Of a DNA stretch of 7,154 nucleotides, positions 1-6,357 are shown piece by piece. The first letter of the stretch is position 1; every line of letters starts with the position of its first letter. The stretch spans positions 1-7,154 of the forward strand of contig JAYYEV010000082.1 in NCBI GenBank assembly GCA_036159515.1. The letters run 5' to 3'. The notes under the pieces were generated by a model that was not told the DNA's origin, searched no databases, and saw nothing but the letters and a program-made list of their open reading frames with translations. This DNA is from GCA-002727735 sp036159515. GTDB taxonomy: Bacteria; Bacteroidota; Bacteroidia; Flavobacteriales_D; Parvicellaceae. A program made the position numbers and the translations under genes.

Positions 1-211
1 AACTCTTTTTTTGAGATTGATGAATCAAAAAAACTAGAAAAGTAGTCCCTGCTATAGTAATATCCCATGAAATCATAGCAGAAGGAAAAGTGGCAAATAA
101 AGGGGTAAAAAAACCACTCATTGAGCCTTCTGACTCAATTAAAAACTGAATTAAATTATAATAAGGAAGTACTGTACCTAGGATACACAATAGCAGATAA
201 ATTCTTTTCAT
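1..211 (-). CDS. DUF2834-type small membrane protein (3' end cut by window edge)
   Basis: The first 70 codons of a minus-strand gene run off the left edge. The product starts MKRIYLLLCILGTVLPYY, a hydrophobic segment at about residues 4-20, followed by a loop with FFTPLFA and then SAMISWDITIAGTTFLVFLI, a second membrane segment at about 45-63. The pattern of a first helix ending in LGTVLPY, a loop with a phenylalanine-rich LFA stretch, and a second helix with a conserved aspartate is what I know of DUF2834 (PF11196), a family of roughly 100-residue predicted inner-membrane proteins of unknown function. The start ATG overlaps the stop of the upstream deiminase gene as ATGA, so the two genes are probably co-transcribed and translationally coupled. 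No biochemical role can be given. The family call rests on recalled sequence pattern and only about two thirds of the protein. Confidence 0.72.
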   Translation of the reverse strand, partial: MKRIYLLLCILGTVLPYYNLIQFLIESEGSMSGFFTPLFATFPSAMISWDITIAGTTFLVFLIHQSQKKS

Positions 212-2037
212 TTTTTAATAATTAATTTTTTAGATGTTCTACCGAAGGGTGTTTGAACAACAACATTATAAATACCAGCAGGATACAAAGAAGCATCCAT
301 AAAATAATTAGTCTCTCCTGAACGGATTTCTCCGCTGTATAGTTGGTCAACACATTTCCCAAATAGATCAACAAGAGAAATGGTTCCAATCGTGTTTCTA
401 CTCATATTAACTGGAACACATGTAATGGCACTTGCCGGGTTAGGATAAGCATCAATAGTTACGTCAATTCGATCTTCTACATAAGTTGTATTATCTAAAA
501 TTTTGAAATCAAAATAACCAACTGGGGCAGGCATGGGTCTTTTCATCATTTTTCCATTATTAGCAATGGCTTCCATGTAATAATAAACCTTTTGTCCAGA
601 TGACATTGTTCCAGGAATATCAGCTTCCCATATGTTATTAGAAGTATTAGTCATCATTATGGGTGGACTAAATCCTGTTGCTAAGTCAGTAGTGTAATAC
701 ACTTGAGCTGTATTTACACCAGATGTATGCTGAATATTGGCTGATACCGTGTAACTAGATAAAGGTGATGTATCTTCTAAAGATTGATGTTGAATTAAAA
801 GGGGTTCATTGGCTCCTACAGAATGGGTAATGCAATGTATAGCCCCACTGTAAGCAATTAAATTAACCCCACTATTATCTACATCAATTCCTACAATATT
901 ATAACCTGGTAATGCCTCTTCATAAATACGTTGTGCAATGGTGTCGTATTCTTGACGGTAGAAGGGAACAAGAACCGTGTTATTGACAAATACTGAGTTC
1001 GTATACGTTCTATAATATCCATTGGTATTGGGGTAATTTCCTGAAACACTTGGAGGAGAGGGTATTCTGACCACTTTATAAGCTGTACCAAAAGCAGAGT
1101 TGTAGTTGCTAAGTACATACTGCAAATTTGCTTCAATTTGTGGACCGTCAGCCACTCCAGGTGGATATTCAGCCATGAGGATGGTTTCTTCATCGAGTAA
1201 TTTCATATGCATGTCAATATGATGAATTCCGTCATAAGGAAGTGTTTCCATGAGAATATACGTTTGAATGCCCATAAAATCTTGCATGATATCTTCAATT
1301 TCGGACAACGTGTGATTAGGATAAAAGACATTTCCAGAAGGACCATTCCAGGCATAACCCCCACTATTTTCGTCCAATATCAATTTAGATGAAAATCCAG
1401 TACCCATGCCGTCACTCATAAAATTTCCTCCTGTTCCCATAAAATTATAAGGTGATTGAGTAGTGATATACATATCTGCATTAAAATAAGCGGCAATGTG
1501 TTCAGGTACTAAATCATCGTATGGGCGATTTCTGTTATATATCCAATCCACTAAAATTCGATCTTCCACATCATTTTTGTATACCGTATTTTGGCCATAG
1601 TCTCTTATCCAGATACTATTGAAATTGGTCTCTATATAATAAATGTTAGGGCTAGAAACACCATGAGCACTTAAATAGGAAGCTACCGTATTTTGGTCGT
1701 TGCAAATTATAATTACATCACATTCATTAACCGCATGTTCCACAATTTGTTTTAAAATTATCTCTTCCGTTATACCATATCCTGTGCTCCAAGTAATCGT
1801 AAGTGCTTCAATTTCTTCCCATTCTGCCATAGTCCGCACATTAAAGCTTGGTGGATTGGTAAAAATGGTAGCACCAGCAGATCTATCCAAGTAAGGATTT
1901 CCTTTAACGCCTATGGTCTCTAAAAAATTAGAATCTCTTTCGTTTGGAGCCAGTCCCTTAGGCAGTTCTTGACTAATACCTAAAAAAAGAATGAAAGAAA
2001 ATGAAAAGGATAAAAGTATGTTGTTTGTCAATTTCAT
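208..2037 (-). CDS. Secreted peptidylarginine/agmatine deiminase-family protein with Ig-like domain and T9SS type A sorting domain
   Basis: This 609-residue protein belongs to the PAD_porph family (PF04371), guanidino-group hydrolases that turn arginine-type side chains or agmatine into citrulline-type products plus ammonia. An N-terminal signal peptide (about 1-22, ending GISQ) directs export. The deiminase domain spans about 65-415: AEWEEIEAL at 71-79, WIRDYG at 143-148 (D146), GGNF at 203-206, IHHIDMH at 271-277 (H273, D275), YTNSVF with N347, and the catalytic cysteine C402 in AIHCITHS. These match the Asp/His-x-Asp/Asn/Cys set of P. gingivalis PPAD. R169 and R171 lie where PPAD has its two substrate-carboxylate arginines, though this needs alignment. 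Residues about 420-515 form an Ig-like beta domain. Residues about 525-609 are a T9SS CTD (YPNPAS, LVDLFGK, LYPAGIYNV, final KK). Cytoplasmic agmatine deiminases are only about 350-370 residues and lack these additions. Protein or peptide citrullination is more likely than agmatine breakdown, but the substrate is unproven. Confidence 0.9.
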   Translation of the reverse strand: MKLTNNILLSFSFSFILFLGISQELPKGLAPNERDSNFLETIGVKGNPYLDRSAGATIFTNPPSFNVRTMAEWEEIEALTITWSTGYGITEEIILKQIVEHAVNECDVIIICNDQNTVASYLSAHGVSSPNIYYIETNFNSIWIRDYGQNTVYKNDVEDRILVDWIYNRNRPYDDLVPEHIAAYFNADMYITTQSPYNFMGTGGNFMSDGMGTGFSSKLILDENSGGYAWNGPSGNVFYPNHTLSEIEDIMQDFMGIQTYILMETLPYDGIHHIDMHMKLLDEETILMAEYPPGVADGPQIEANLQYVLSNYNSAFGTAYKVVRIPSPPSVSGNYPNTNGYYRTYTNSVFVNNTVLVPFYRQEYDTIAQRIYEEALPGYNIVGIDVDNSGVNLIAYSGAIHCITHSVGANEPLLIQHQSLEDTSPLSSYTVSANIQHTSGVNTAQVYYTTDLATGFSPPIMMTNTSNNIWEADIPGTMSSGQKVYYYMEAIANNGKMMKRPMPAPVGYFDFKILDNTTYVEDRIDVTIDAYPNPASAITCVPVNMSRNTIGTISLVDLFGKCVDQLYSGEIRSGETNYFMDASLYPAGIYNVVVQTPFGRTSKKLIIKK

Positions 2038-2176
2038 TTTATAAAAATAAAGATCATTGCTTACAAATTGTTGCTTGTCTACTGATTGTTTAGATATTTA
2101 AAATATAGCATATGATAGATTCAGTAGGAACCTAAAAAGCAGTTATTTATAAAATTGAGGGATAATTGATTTTAAT
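2038..2176. other. AT-rich intergenic gap between the mosaic surface protein and deiminase genes
   Basis: These 139 bases separate two minus-strand genes. I found no convincing hairpin plus T-run terminator, no exact TAnnTTTG promoter on the minus strand, and no reading frame. In particular, no frame after the stop of the upstream gene encodes a T9SS sorting domain, so that gene has not simply lost its C-terminus by a nearby frameshift. Whether the deiminase gene has its own promoter or is read through from upstream is open. Confidence 0.5.
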
Positions 2177-5100
2177 TTAAAAACAACCTGCCGGATAACT
2201 ACAGTTTGTAGAAAAATTCAAGTTTGAATCCACATCAAGCCAATTAGAAGTTGACCAGCTAGGATTATCAACTTCAATACAATTTAAATTTGGGTTTTTC
2301 TTGGAGTTAAAAACAACTATGTTCGTATTAAAGCCATTTTTAAGATTTAGACATGTCAACGGGTTATAAGAAAGGTCTATTTTAGTTAGATTAGTATTTG
2401 AACTCAAATCCAAGGATGTTAATTGGTTTTCATAACATCTAATTTCGTTTAGAGATGTATTATTACTTACATCTATCACAGACAATTGGTTTTTTCCAAA
2501 ACTAAGTACTTCTAAAGCAGTATTGTTGCTTACATCTAGACTGGTTAATTGATTGGCATGACAGCCAAGATAAGTTAATGCAGGATTTGCACTAACATCT
2601 AAATTGGTTAGCTGATTATCACCACATATAAAATATCTCAAAGACGTATTGTTGCTCACATCAAGACTAGTCAATAAATTATCTTCACAGCTTAATTGTT
2701 CTAACCCTGTATTTTGAGTAATGTTTATGGAGCTAAAATTATTATCACTAAGATTTAATGTAGATAAAGCTGTATTTTGACTTAAATCTATGTTGCTTAT
2801 TTGATTATAACGACAATTCAATTTTTCTAGATTTGGGTTTTGTGTTATATCTAAACTAGTAAGGGAATTATTTTCACAAACAAGGATAATTAGATCATTA
2901 AAATAATTTATACCAGATAAATCAGAAATATTTTGATTGCTAACATCAAGTTTTTTAACATTAGCAATATTAGCTATGGAAACCGAATCATTATTTGGGA
3001 TTCCATCTCCCATTCCGTTAGCCTCTAAATAAGCTTCAAAATTATCATCTGGAATTACCGCTTGCAACCCATCAATTATAAAATTATCAACGTACATAAC
3101 ATACTGATTGGTTGTAGTATTGTGAATGGCAATATATACGTTCTGTCCAACATAAGCAGATATATTGTACGTATACGTTTGATTGGCTGCAGGAGGCACA
3201 ACATTGGACGCCAAGGTATTTGTAAAGTCAGAAGGGTTTGTTCCGGTAGTTGATAACAAAACATCAAATTGTTCTGGATAGCTTATGTCTAAATTTCTTG
3301 CGTCAAAAGAAATTTGATTTGAAATACCTTCTTGGACCAACCAACTAGGAGAAATTAAATAATCATCGTGAGCTGTAAAGCTATATTGTATTGCTGCCTC
3401 TCCGTTGGTAGAGAAAATCCATGTGTTAGCATCTCCACCATTTACAACTTCCCAGCAGTTTAAAGATACATTTCCAGTAGTGAAATCTTCATTGTGAGGA
3501 AAAGTGGTAATTAAAGCACATGATGTACTAAAGGTAAGTGGTCCAGTCCAAGAACTTTGATCACTCCCACAATCTGCTTGAACATATACATCATAAGTTG
3601 CATTGGGTGTCAGTGCACTTAATGAGTAATTTGTAGAATTTAAAGAAACAATAGTTCCGTTTCCTTGTGTATATCCAGAAGCACCATATTCTAAATTCCA
3701 TGCACTTTCTGTTGCACCAGCAGTCCAGCTAAGGTCTGCAGAAGTTGCTGAAATATTTGATGAAACAAAAGCGGTTGGCGCTGGACAAGATGGTGCTTCA
3801 TGAATAGAAACATCATCAATTGCAATATCATCAAAATAGGCATTTGGGTCTGAAACTTCAGAAAATATAAAACCTAACTGAACTGTTGTTGTATATGCAC
3901 TTAAATCAATTATTTTTTGTTCCCAACCAGATGTATTACCAGAGTAAGTTACTAATGTATTGCCATTAGCAGTAACTGTTAATGTGGAACTATAGCCACT
4001 GCCTTCATCATCACTAATTAAATAAAAAGTTAATTCTGCAGAAGTTAAACTTGACACATCTATTATTGGGGAAGTTAAAGTAGCATCTCCAGTATATCCA
4101 GATGCATCTACCACTGCATAATAATTACCACTTGTGGTATTTCCAGTAATTGTTCCTGCATTACCAACATGATTAGGACCTGATGTATTAAAAAGCCAAT
4201 CTTCTCCTCCACTCATTGACCAACAAGATGGAATTGCTCCAGCATTTTCAAATCCTTCATCATAAGGAGTTGAAGAGGCAACACATGGTGTAGTTATAGA
4301 TAAAGGCCCAACCCAGGAACTTTGTCCACCTCCACAATCCGCCTGTACATACACATCGTAAGAAGTTTGTGGAGTTAATCCACTCAAAGAATAAGAAGAT
4401 GCTGTTAAGGCAACAGTAGTCCCGGTTCCTTGTGTATATCCGGAAGCACCATATTCCAAATTCCATGCACTTTCTGTTGCTCCAGCAGTCCAGGACACAT
4501 CTGCACCTGTTGTAGATACGTTGGAAGAAACTAATCCACTAGGAGCCAAACAAGCAGGAATTCCTTCTATTTCAAAATTATCTATGTATAGCAAATACAA
4601 ATCAGTAGTTGTGCTATGAAACGCAAGATGAACATCTTGTCCAATGTAAGCTGCTAAGTCATAAGTATAGGACTGGTTAGTAGTTGGAGGAACTACATTA
4701 GTTGCTATTGTCTCTGTAAAGTCAGCTGGAGATGTACCTGATGTGGATAACAATAAGTCAAATTGCTCCGCCCAACTTCCACTTTCATTTCTTGCTTCAA
4801 AAGTAATTCTATCAGATGTACCAGCTTGAATATTCCATTTTGGTGAAATTAAATAATCATCATGTGCAGTTGAGCTATACTGTATAGCAGCTTCTCCATT
4901 GGTAGAGAAAACCCATGTGTTAGCATCTCCACCATTTACAACTTCCCAACAATTTAAAGATGTATTTCCAGATGTAAAGTCTTCGTTGTGAGGAAAAGTA
5001 GTAATGGAACCACAAGCCGTATTAAAAGAATGTGGCCCACTCCAAGGGCTTTGATCTGATCCACAATCTGCTTGAACATATACATCATAAGTTGTATTAG

Positions 5101-5644
5101 ATAATAATCCCGTAATAGAATAATTAGTTGCTGTTAAAGCAATATCAGAACCTGTTCCTTGTGTATATCCAGAAGTACCATATTCCATATTCCATGCACT
5201 TTCTGATGCTCCAGCAGTCCAATTAATATCAGCTCCATCTACTAGAACATTTGATGAAACAATTCCAGTTGGTGCAGTGCAAGAAGGTGGAGCACATGTG
5301 GAATTGGACGTGTTCGTTAAAAAAGGTCCAATTATAGGGGCTCCTCCGCTGTATATTTGTGTTCCAGATGGATCATTAATTTGAAGAGTTATTTCGCTAT
5401 CATAACTACCTCCTGAAAAAGAAAACTGAACTACATCACCGGTATATGTTGAAAAAGATTCACTTCCAGAGCTTCCACTATTAAGGGTTACAGTAGAAAT
5501 ATTTATTCCGTTTACATCAACAGAAATGGAAGCACCGTTCCAACCATCTCCCCAAGAATCTTGCATATTTATGGTATAATCACATTGTGAGGATAATTTT
5601 CCGCAGCCCAAAATTGTCAAAAACATTAATAATAAATTCTTCAT
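2177..5644 (-). CDS. Large secreted/surface mosaic protein: FN3, cleaved-adhesin/MAM and 21-residue leucine-rich repeats
   Basis: This 1155-residue protein begins with an export signal (MKNLLLMFLTILGCGKLSSQ). Cleavage after SSQ is plausible, but ILGC14 also fits a loose lipobox, so lipid anchoring is possible. Domains in order: an N-terminal beta domain with DSWGDGWNGASI at about 21-117, common at the start of Bacteroidetes secreted proteins; FN3 at about 121-210, 364-453 and 619-709, each with a WTAGA.ESAWN.EYG core; cleaved-adhesin/choice-of-anchor J domains at about 211-361 and 709-860; a more MAM-like domain at 455-616 ending IAIDDVSI; and an LRR cap (IPDDNFEAYLEANGMGDG, 864-881) followed by LRRs to about 1148. 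The make-up suggests adhesion or binding of proteins or glycans outside the cell. It ends SYPAGCF without a recognisable T9SS sorting domain, which is odd for this type. It is predicted from domains only, and the ligand is unknown. No exact consensus promoter was found upstream on this strand. Confidence 0.88.
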   Translation of the reverse strand: MKNLLLMFLTILGCGKLSSQCDYTINMQDSWGDGWNGASISVDVNGINISTVTLNSGSSGSESFSTYTGDVVQFSFSGGSYDSEITLQINDPSGTQIYSGGAPIIGPFLTNTSNSTCAPPSCTAPTGIVSSNVLVDGADINWTAGASESAWNMEYGTSGYTQGTGSDIALTATNYSITGLLSNTTYDVYVQADCGSDQSPWSGPHSFNTACGSITTFPHNEDFTSGNTSLNCWEVVNGGDANTWVFSTNGEAAIQYSSTAHDDYLISPKWNIQAGTSDRITFEARNESGSWAEQFDLLLSTSGTSPADFTETIATNVVPPTTNQSYTYDLAAYIGQDVHLAFHSTTTDLYLLYIDNFEIEGIPACLAPSGLVSSNVSTTGADVSWTAGATESAWNLEYGASGYTQGTGTTVALTASSYSLSGLTPQTSYDVYVQADCGGGQSSWVGPLSITTPCVASSTPYDEGFENAGAIPSCWSMSGGEDWLFNTSGPNHVGNAGTITGNTTSGNYYAVVDASGYTGDATLTSPIIDVSSLTSAELTFYLISDDEGSGYSSTLTVTANGNTLVTYSGNTSGWEQKIIDLSAYTTTVQLGFIFSEVSDPNAYFDDIAIDDVSIHEAPSCPAPTAFVSSNISATSADLSWTAGATESAWNLEYGASGYTQGNGTIVSLNSTNYSLSALTPNATYDVYVQADCGSDQSSWTGPLTFSTSCALITTFPHNEDFTTGNVSLNCWEVVNGGDANTWIFSTNGEAAIQYSFTAHDDYLISPSWLVQEGISNQISFDARNLDISYPEQFDVLLSTTGTNPSDFTNTLASNVVPPAANQTYTYNISAYVGQNVYIAIHNTTTNQYVMYVDNFIIDGLQAVIPDDNFEAYLEANGMGDGIPNNDSVSIANIANVKKLDVSNQNISDLSGINYFNDLIILVCENNSLTSLDITQNPNLEKLNCRYNQISNIDLSQNTALSTLNLSDNNFSSINITQNTGLEQLSCEDNLLTSLDVSNNTSLRYFICGDNQLTNLDVSANPALTYLGCHANQLTSLDVSNNTALEVLSFGKNQLSVIDVSNNTSLNEIRCYENQLTSLDLSSNTNLTKIDLSYNPLTCLNLKNGFNTNIVVFNSKKNPNLNCIEVDNPSWSTSNWLDVDSNLNFSTNCSYPAGCF
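2360..2863 (-). repeat. Eight tandem 63-bp units encoding 21-residue leucine-rich repeats
   Basis: Inside the mosaic protein gene, residues 928-1095 form eight repeats of exactly 21 residues with no insertions, starting at 928, 949, 970, 991, 1012, 1033, 1054 and 1075. The consensus is L-T-S-L-D-V-S-N-N-T-x-L-x-x-L-x-C-x-x-N-Q. A half repeat precedes them (about 905-927) and a degenerate capping unit follows (1096 onward). Cysteines fall at 923, 944, 986, 1007, 1028 and 1070, all in one register. The units are diverged at the DNA level, so this is an old protein repeat and not a recent microsatellite-like array. Confidence 0.92.
3068..3790 (-). repeat. Long internal duplication, copy 2 (FN3 + cleaved-adhesin module, residues 619-859)
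   Basis: This segment encodes an FN3 domain followed by a cleaved-adhesin domain and aligns without gaps to residues 121-361 at a constant offset of 498 residues (C122/C620, W142/W640, C211/C709, Q294/Q792, D355/D853). Over the first 50 residues of the adhesin part, 44 are identical. DNA similarity is also strong, for example around 3355-3500 compared with 4850-4995. Confidence 0.88.
4562..5284 (-). repeat. Long internal duplication, copy 1 (FN3 + cleaved-adhesin module, residues 121-361)
   Basis: This is the partner of the copy at 3068-3790, 1494 bases away in the same orientation. A related FN3 unit without the matching adhesin part lies between them at about 4283-4555 (residues 364-454), followed by a more diverged MAM-like domain. 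The protein thus reads A-B, A'-C, A-B, where the outer two A-B modules are closest. Confidence 0.88.
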
Positions 5645-5825
5645 TGTAACAAAATGTCTAATTGTATAACTACTTTATTATTTAGAAATTTAATAAAAAA
5701 ATTGGCAGATTTTTTTTTTAATACCAATTATTAATTTTTGGAATTAAAATTTTACATTTTTAATTTCAATGAGCTCATATGTAAATCCGTAATTAAGAGC
5801 TCAAAAGATAATTCAAATATTTAAA

Positions 5826-5840
5826 TGCAACAATGTTGCG
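5826..5840. promoter_or_regulatory. Candidate Fur-family (Zur-like) operator, 7-1-7 inverted repeat
   Basis: The sequence TGCAACA-A-TGTTGCG is an inverted repeat with seven-base arms and a one-base centre, perfect in the inner six bases of each arm. With outer AAA/TTT (5823-5825, 5841-5843) it forms an imperfect 21-bp palindrome. A 7-1-7 layout is typical of Fur, Zur and PerR sites. It covers the TTG promoter element at 5836-5838, which fits repression by blocking RNA polymerase. Assignment to Zur is inferred from the COG0523 gene downstream. The regulator itself is not in the window. Confidence 0.55.
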
Positions 5841-5865
5841 TTTGTACTTCAATTGATTATTTTTG
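5836..5865 (+). promoter_or_regulatory. Bacteroidetes-type promoter (TTG -33 / TAttTTTG -7)
   Basis: TTG at 5836-5838 and TATTTTTG at 5858-5865 are separated by 19 bases, matching the TTG/TAnnTTTG promoter described for Flavobacterium and Bacteroides. Transcription would start about 6-10 bases beyond 5865, leaving a short leader before the ATG at 5890. A second TTTG at 5841-5844 is too close to be the upstream element. Confidence 0.68.
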
Positions 5866-5889
5866 GGCTAATATTTAAATTAAAACATT

Positions 5890-6351
5890 ATGGTAACTAA
5901 AGAACAAGTAAACAACGCCCAAACTGAATGGGGAAATGGAGTAGTAAAAATTGGTTCTCTTAGAGAAAACAGAACAGAATGTGAAAATTTCACTAGTGAC
6001 TTTTTAGATAAATTATACTCATTTGAAAATGGGGCTGTATTATTTAAACCCACAAAATGTGCAGTAGAGCAATTTAGACCAACCAAAGCTGAAGCTAAAT
6101 CATATTTCATTGCTGGAGATGATAGAGCTTGTCAAGAAGATAAGGGATTTGCCATTAATCCTTGGACTAAGGTTAGATTTGAAAACGCCAATATAATTTT
6201 GGAAAATGACCGTGCCATTGCTATGGGAAATTACTTTTTCACTGATCTTGATGGGAATGAAGCCAAGGTAGAATACACTTTTGGTTATAAATTAATTGAT
6301 GGAGAATTAAAAATTGATTTACATCACTCTTCTTTCCCGTACAATCCCTAA
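5890..6351 (+). CDS. NTF2/SnoaL-like cytoplasmic protein, first gene of putative zinc-limitation operon
   Basis: This 153-residue protein has no signal peptide or membrane segment. The order of features fits a small NTF2-like (SnoaL/CaMKII-association-like) cone fold: an N-terminal helix (KEQVNNAQTEWGNGVVKIG, 4-22), a second helix before LYSFENGAVLFKPTK (42-56), then strands PWTKVRFENANIILE (91-105), AIAMGNYFFTD (109-119) and KVEYTFGYKL (126-135), closing with LHHSSFPY (144-151). I recall close relatives in proteobacteria, often carried in databases as phosphoribosyl-AMP cyclohydrolase. None of the HisI metal-binding signature is visible here, so I do not adopt that name. Substrate and reaction are unknown. 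The gene starts just after a promoter overlapped by a Fur-type operator and ends six bases before the next gene. That placement ties it to the COG0523 gene and perhaps to zinc shortage. Confidence 0.78.
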   Translation: MVTKEQVNNAQTEWGNGVVKIGSLRENRTECENFTSDFLDKLYSFENGAVLFKPTKCAVEQFRPTKAEAKSYFIAGDDRACQEDKGFAINPWTKVRFENANIILENDRAIAMGNYFFTDLDGNEAKVEYTFGYKLIDGELKIDLHHSSFPYNP

Positions 6352-6357
6352 ACAAAA

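Larger units (their letters stand above)
5645..5889. other. Divergent intergenic control region
   Basis: These 245 AT-rich bases separate the start codons of the minus-strand mosaic gene and the plus-strand operon. The right part holds a promoter and an overlapping inverted repeat (separate entries). The left part holds a run of ten T (5710-5719) and two GAGCTC hexamers (5771-5776 and 5797-5802) able to pair as a 7-bp stem, TGAGCTC with GAGCTCA. I could not find an exact TAnnTTTG on the minus strand for the mosaic gene. Confidence 0.6.

Noticed and set aside
891..1193. Open frame of 100 codons within the deiminase gene
   Set aside because: It overlaps the well-supported deiminase frame on the same strand and its product has no recognisable domain. 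The same holds for the opposite-strand frames at 1207-1392 and 1700-1894.
2038..2176. Frameshifted remnant of a T9SS sorting domain after the mosaic gene
   Set aside because: All three minus-strand frames are broken by stops and contain no YPNP-like, D-x-x-G-K or GIY motifs.
2360..2863. Tandem 63-base units as a possible CRISPR or satellite array
   Set aside because: The units are in frame, diverged in DNA, and conserve a leucine-rich repeat protein pattern. There are no spacers.
3062..3267. Short open frames on both strands inside the mosaic protein gene
   Set aside because: These frames, and the one at 4260-4466, lie inside the domain-supported mosaic gene and are shadows of its repetitive coding sequence.
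5701..5730. T-run with flanking ATTGG/CCAAT as a terminator
   Set aside because: The T-run lies in the loop and not after a stem, and no gene on the plus strand ends upstream of it.
5880..6110. Minus-strand open frame opposite the NTF2-like gene
   Set aside because: It is antisense to a gene with clear family-like conservation, promoter and operon spacing, and has no domain of its own.
5890..6351. Phosphoribosyl-AMP cyclohydrolase (HisI) as the name of the first operon gene
   Set aside because: Relatives appear to carry this label, but the sequence shows NTF2-like features and none of the HisI cysteine/aspartate metal motifs that I know.
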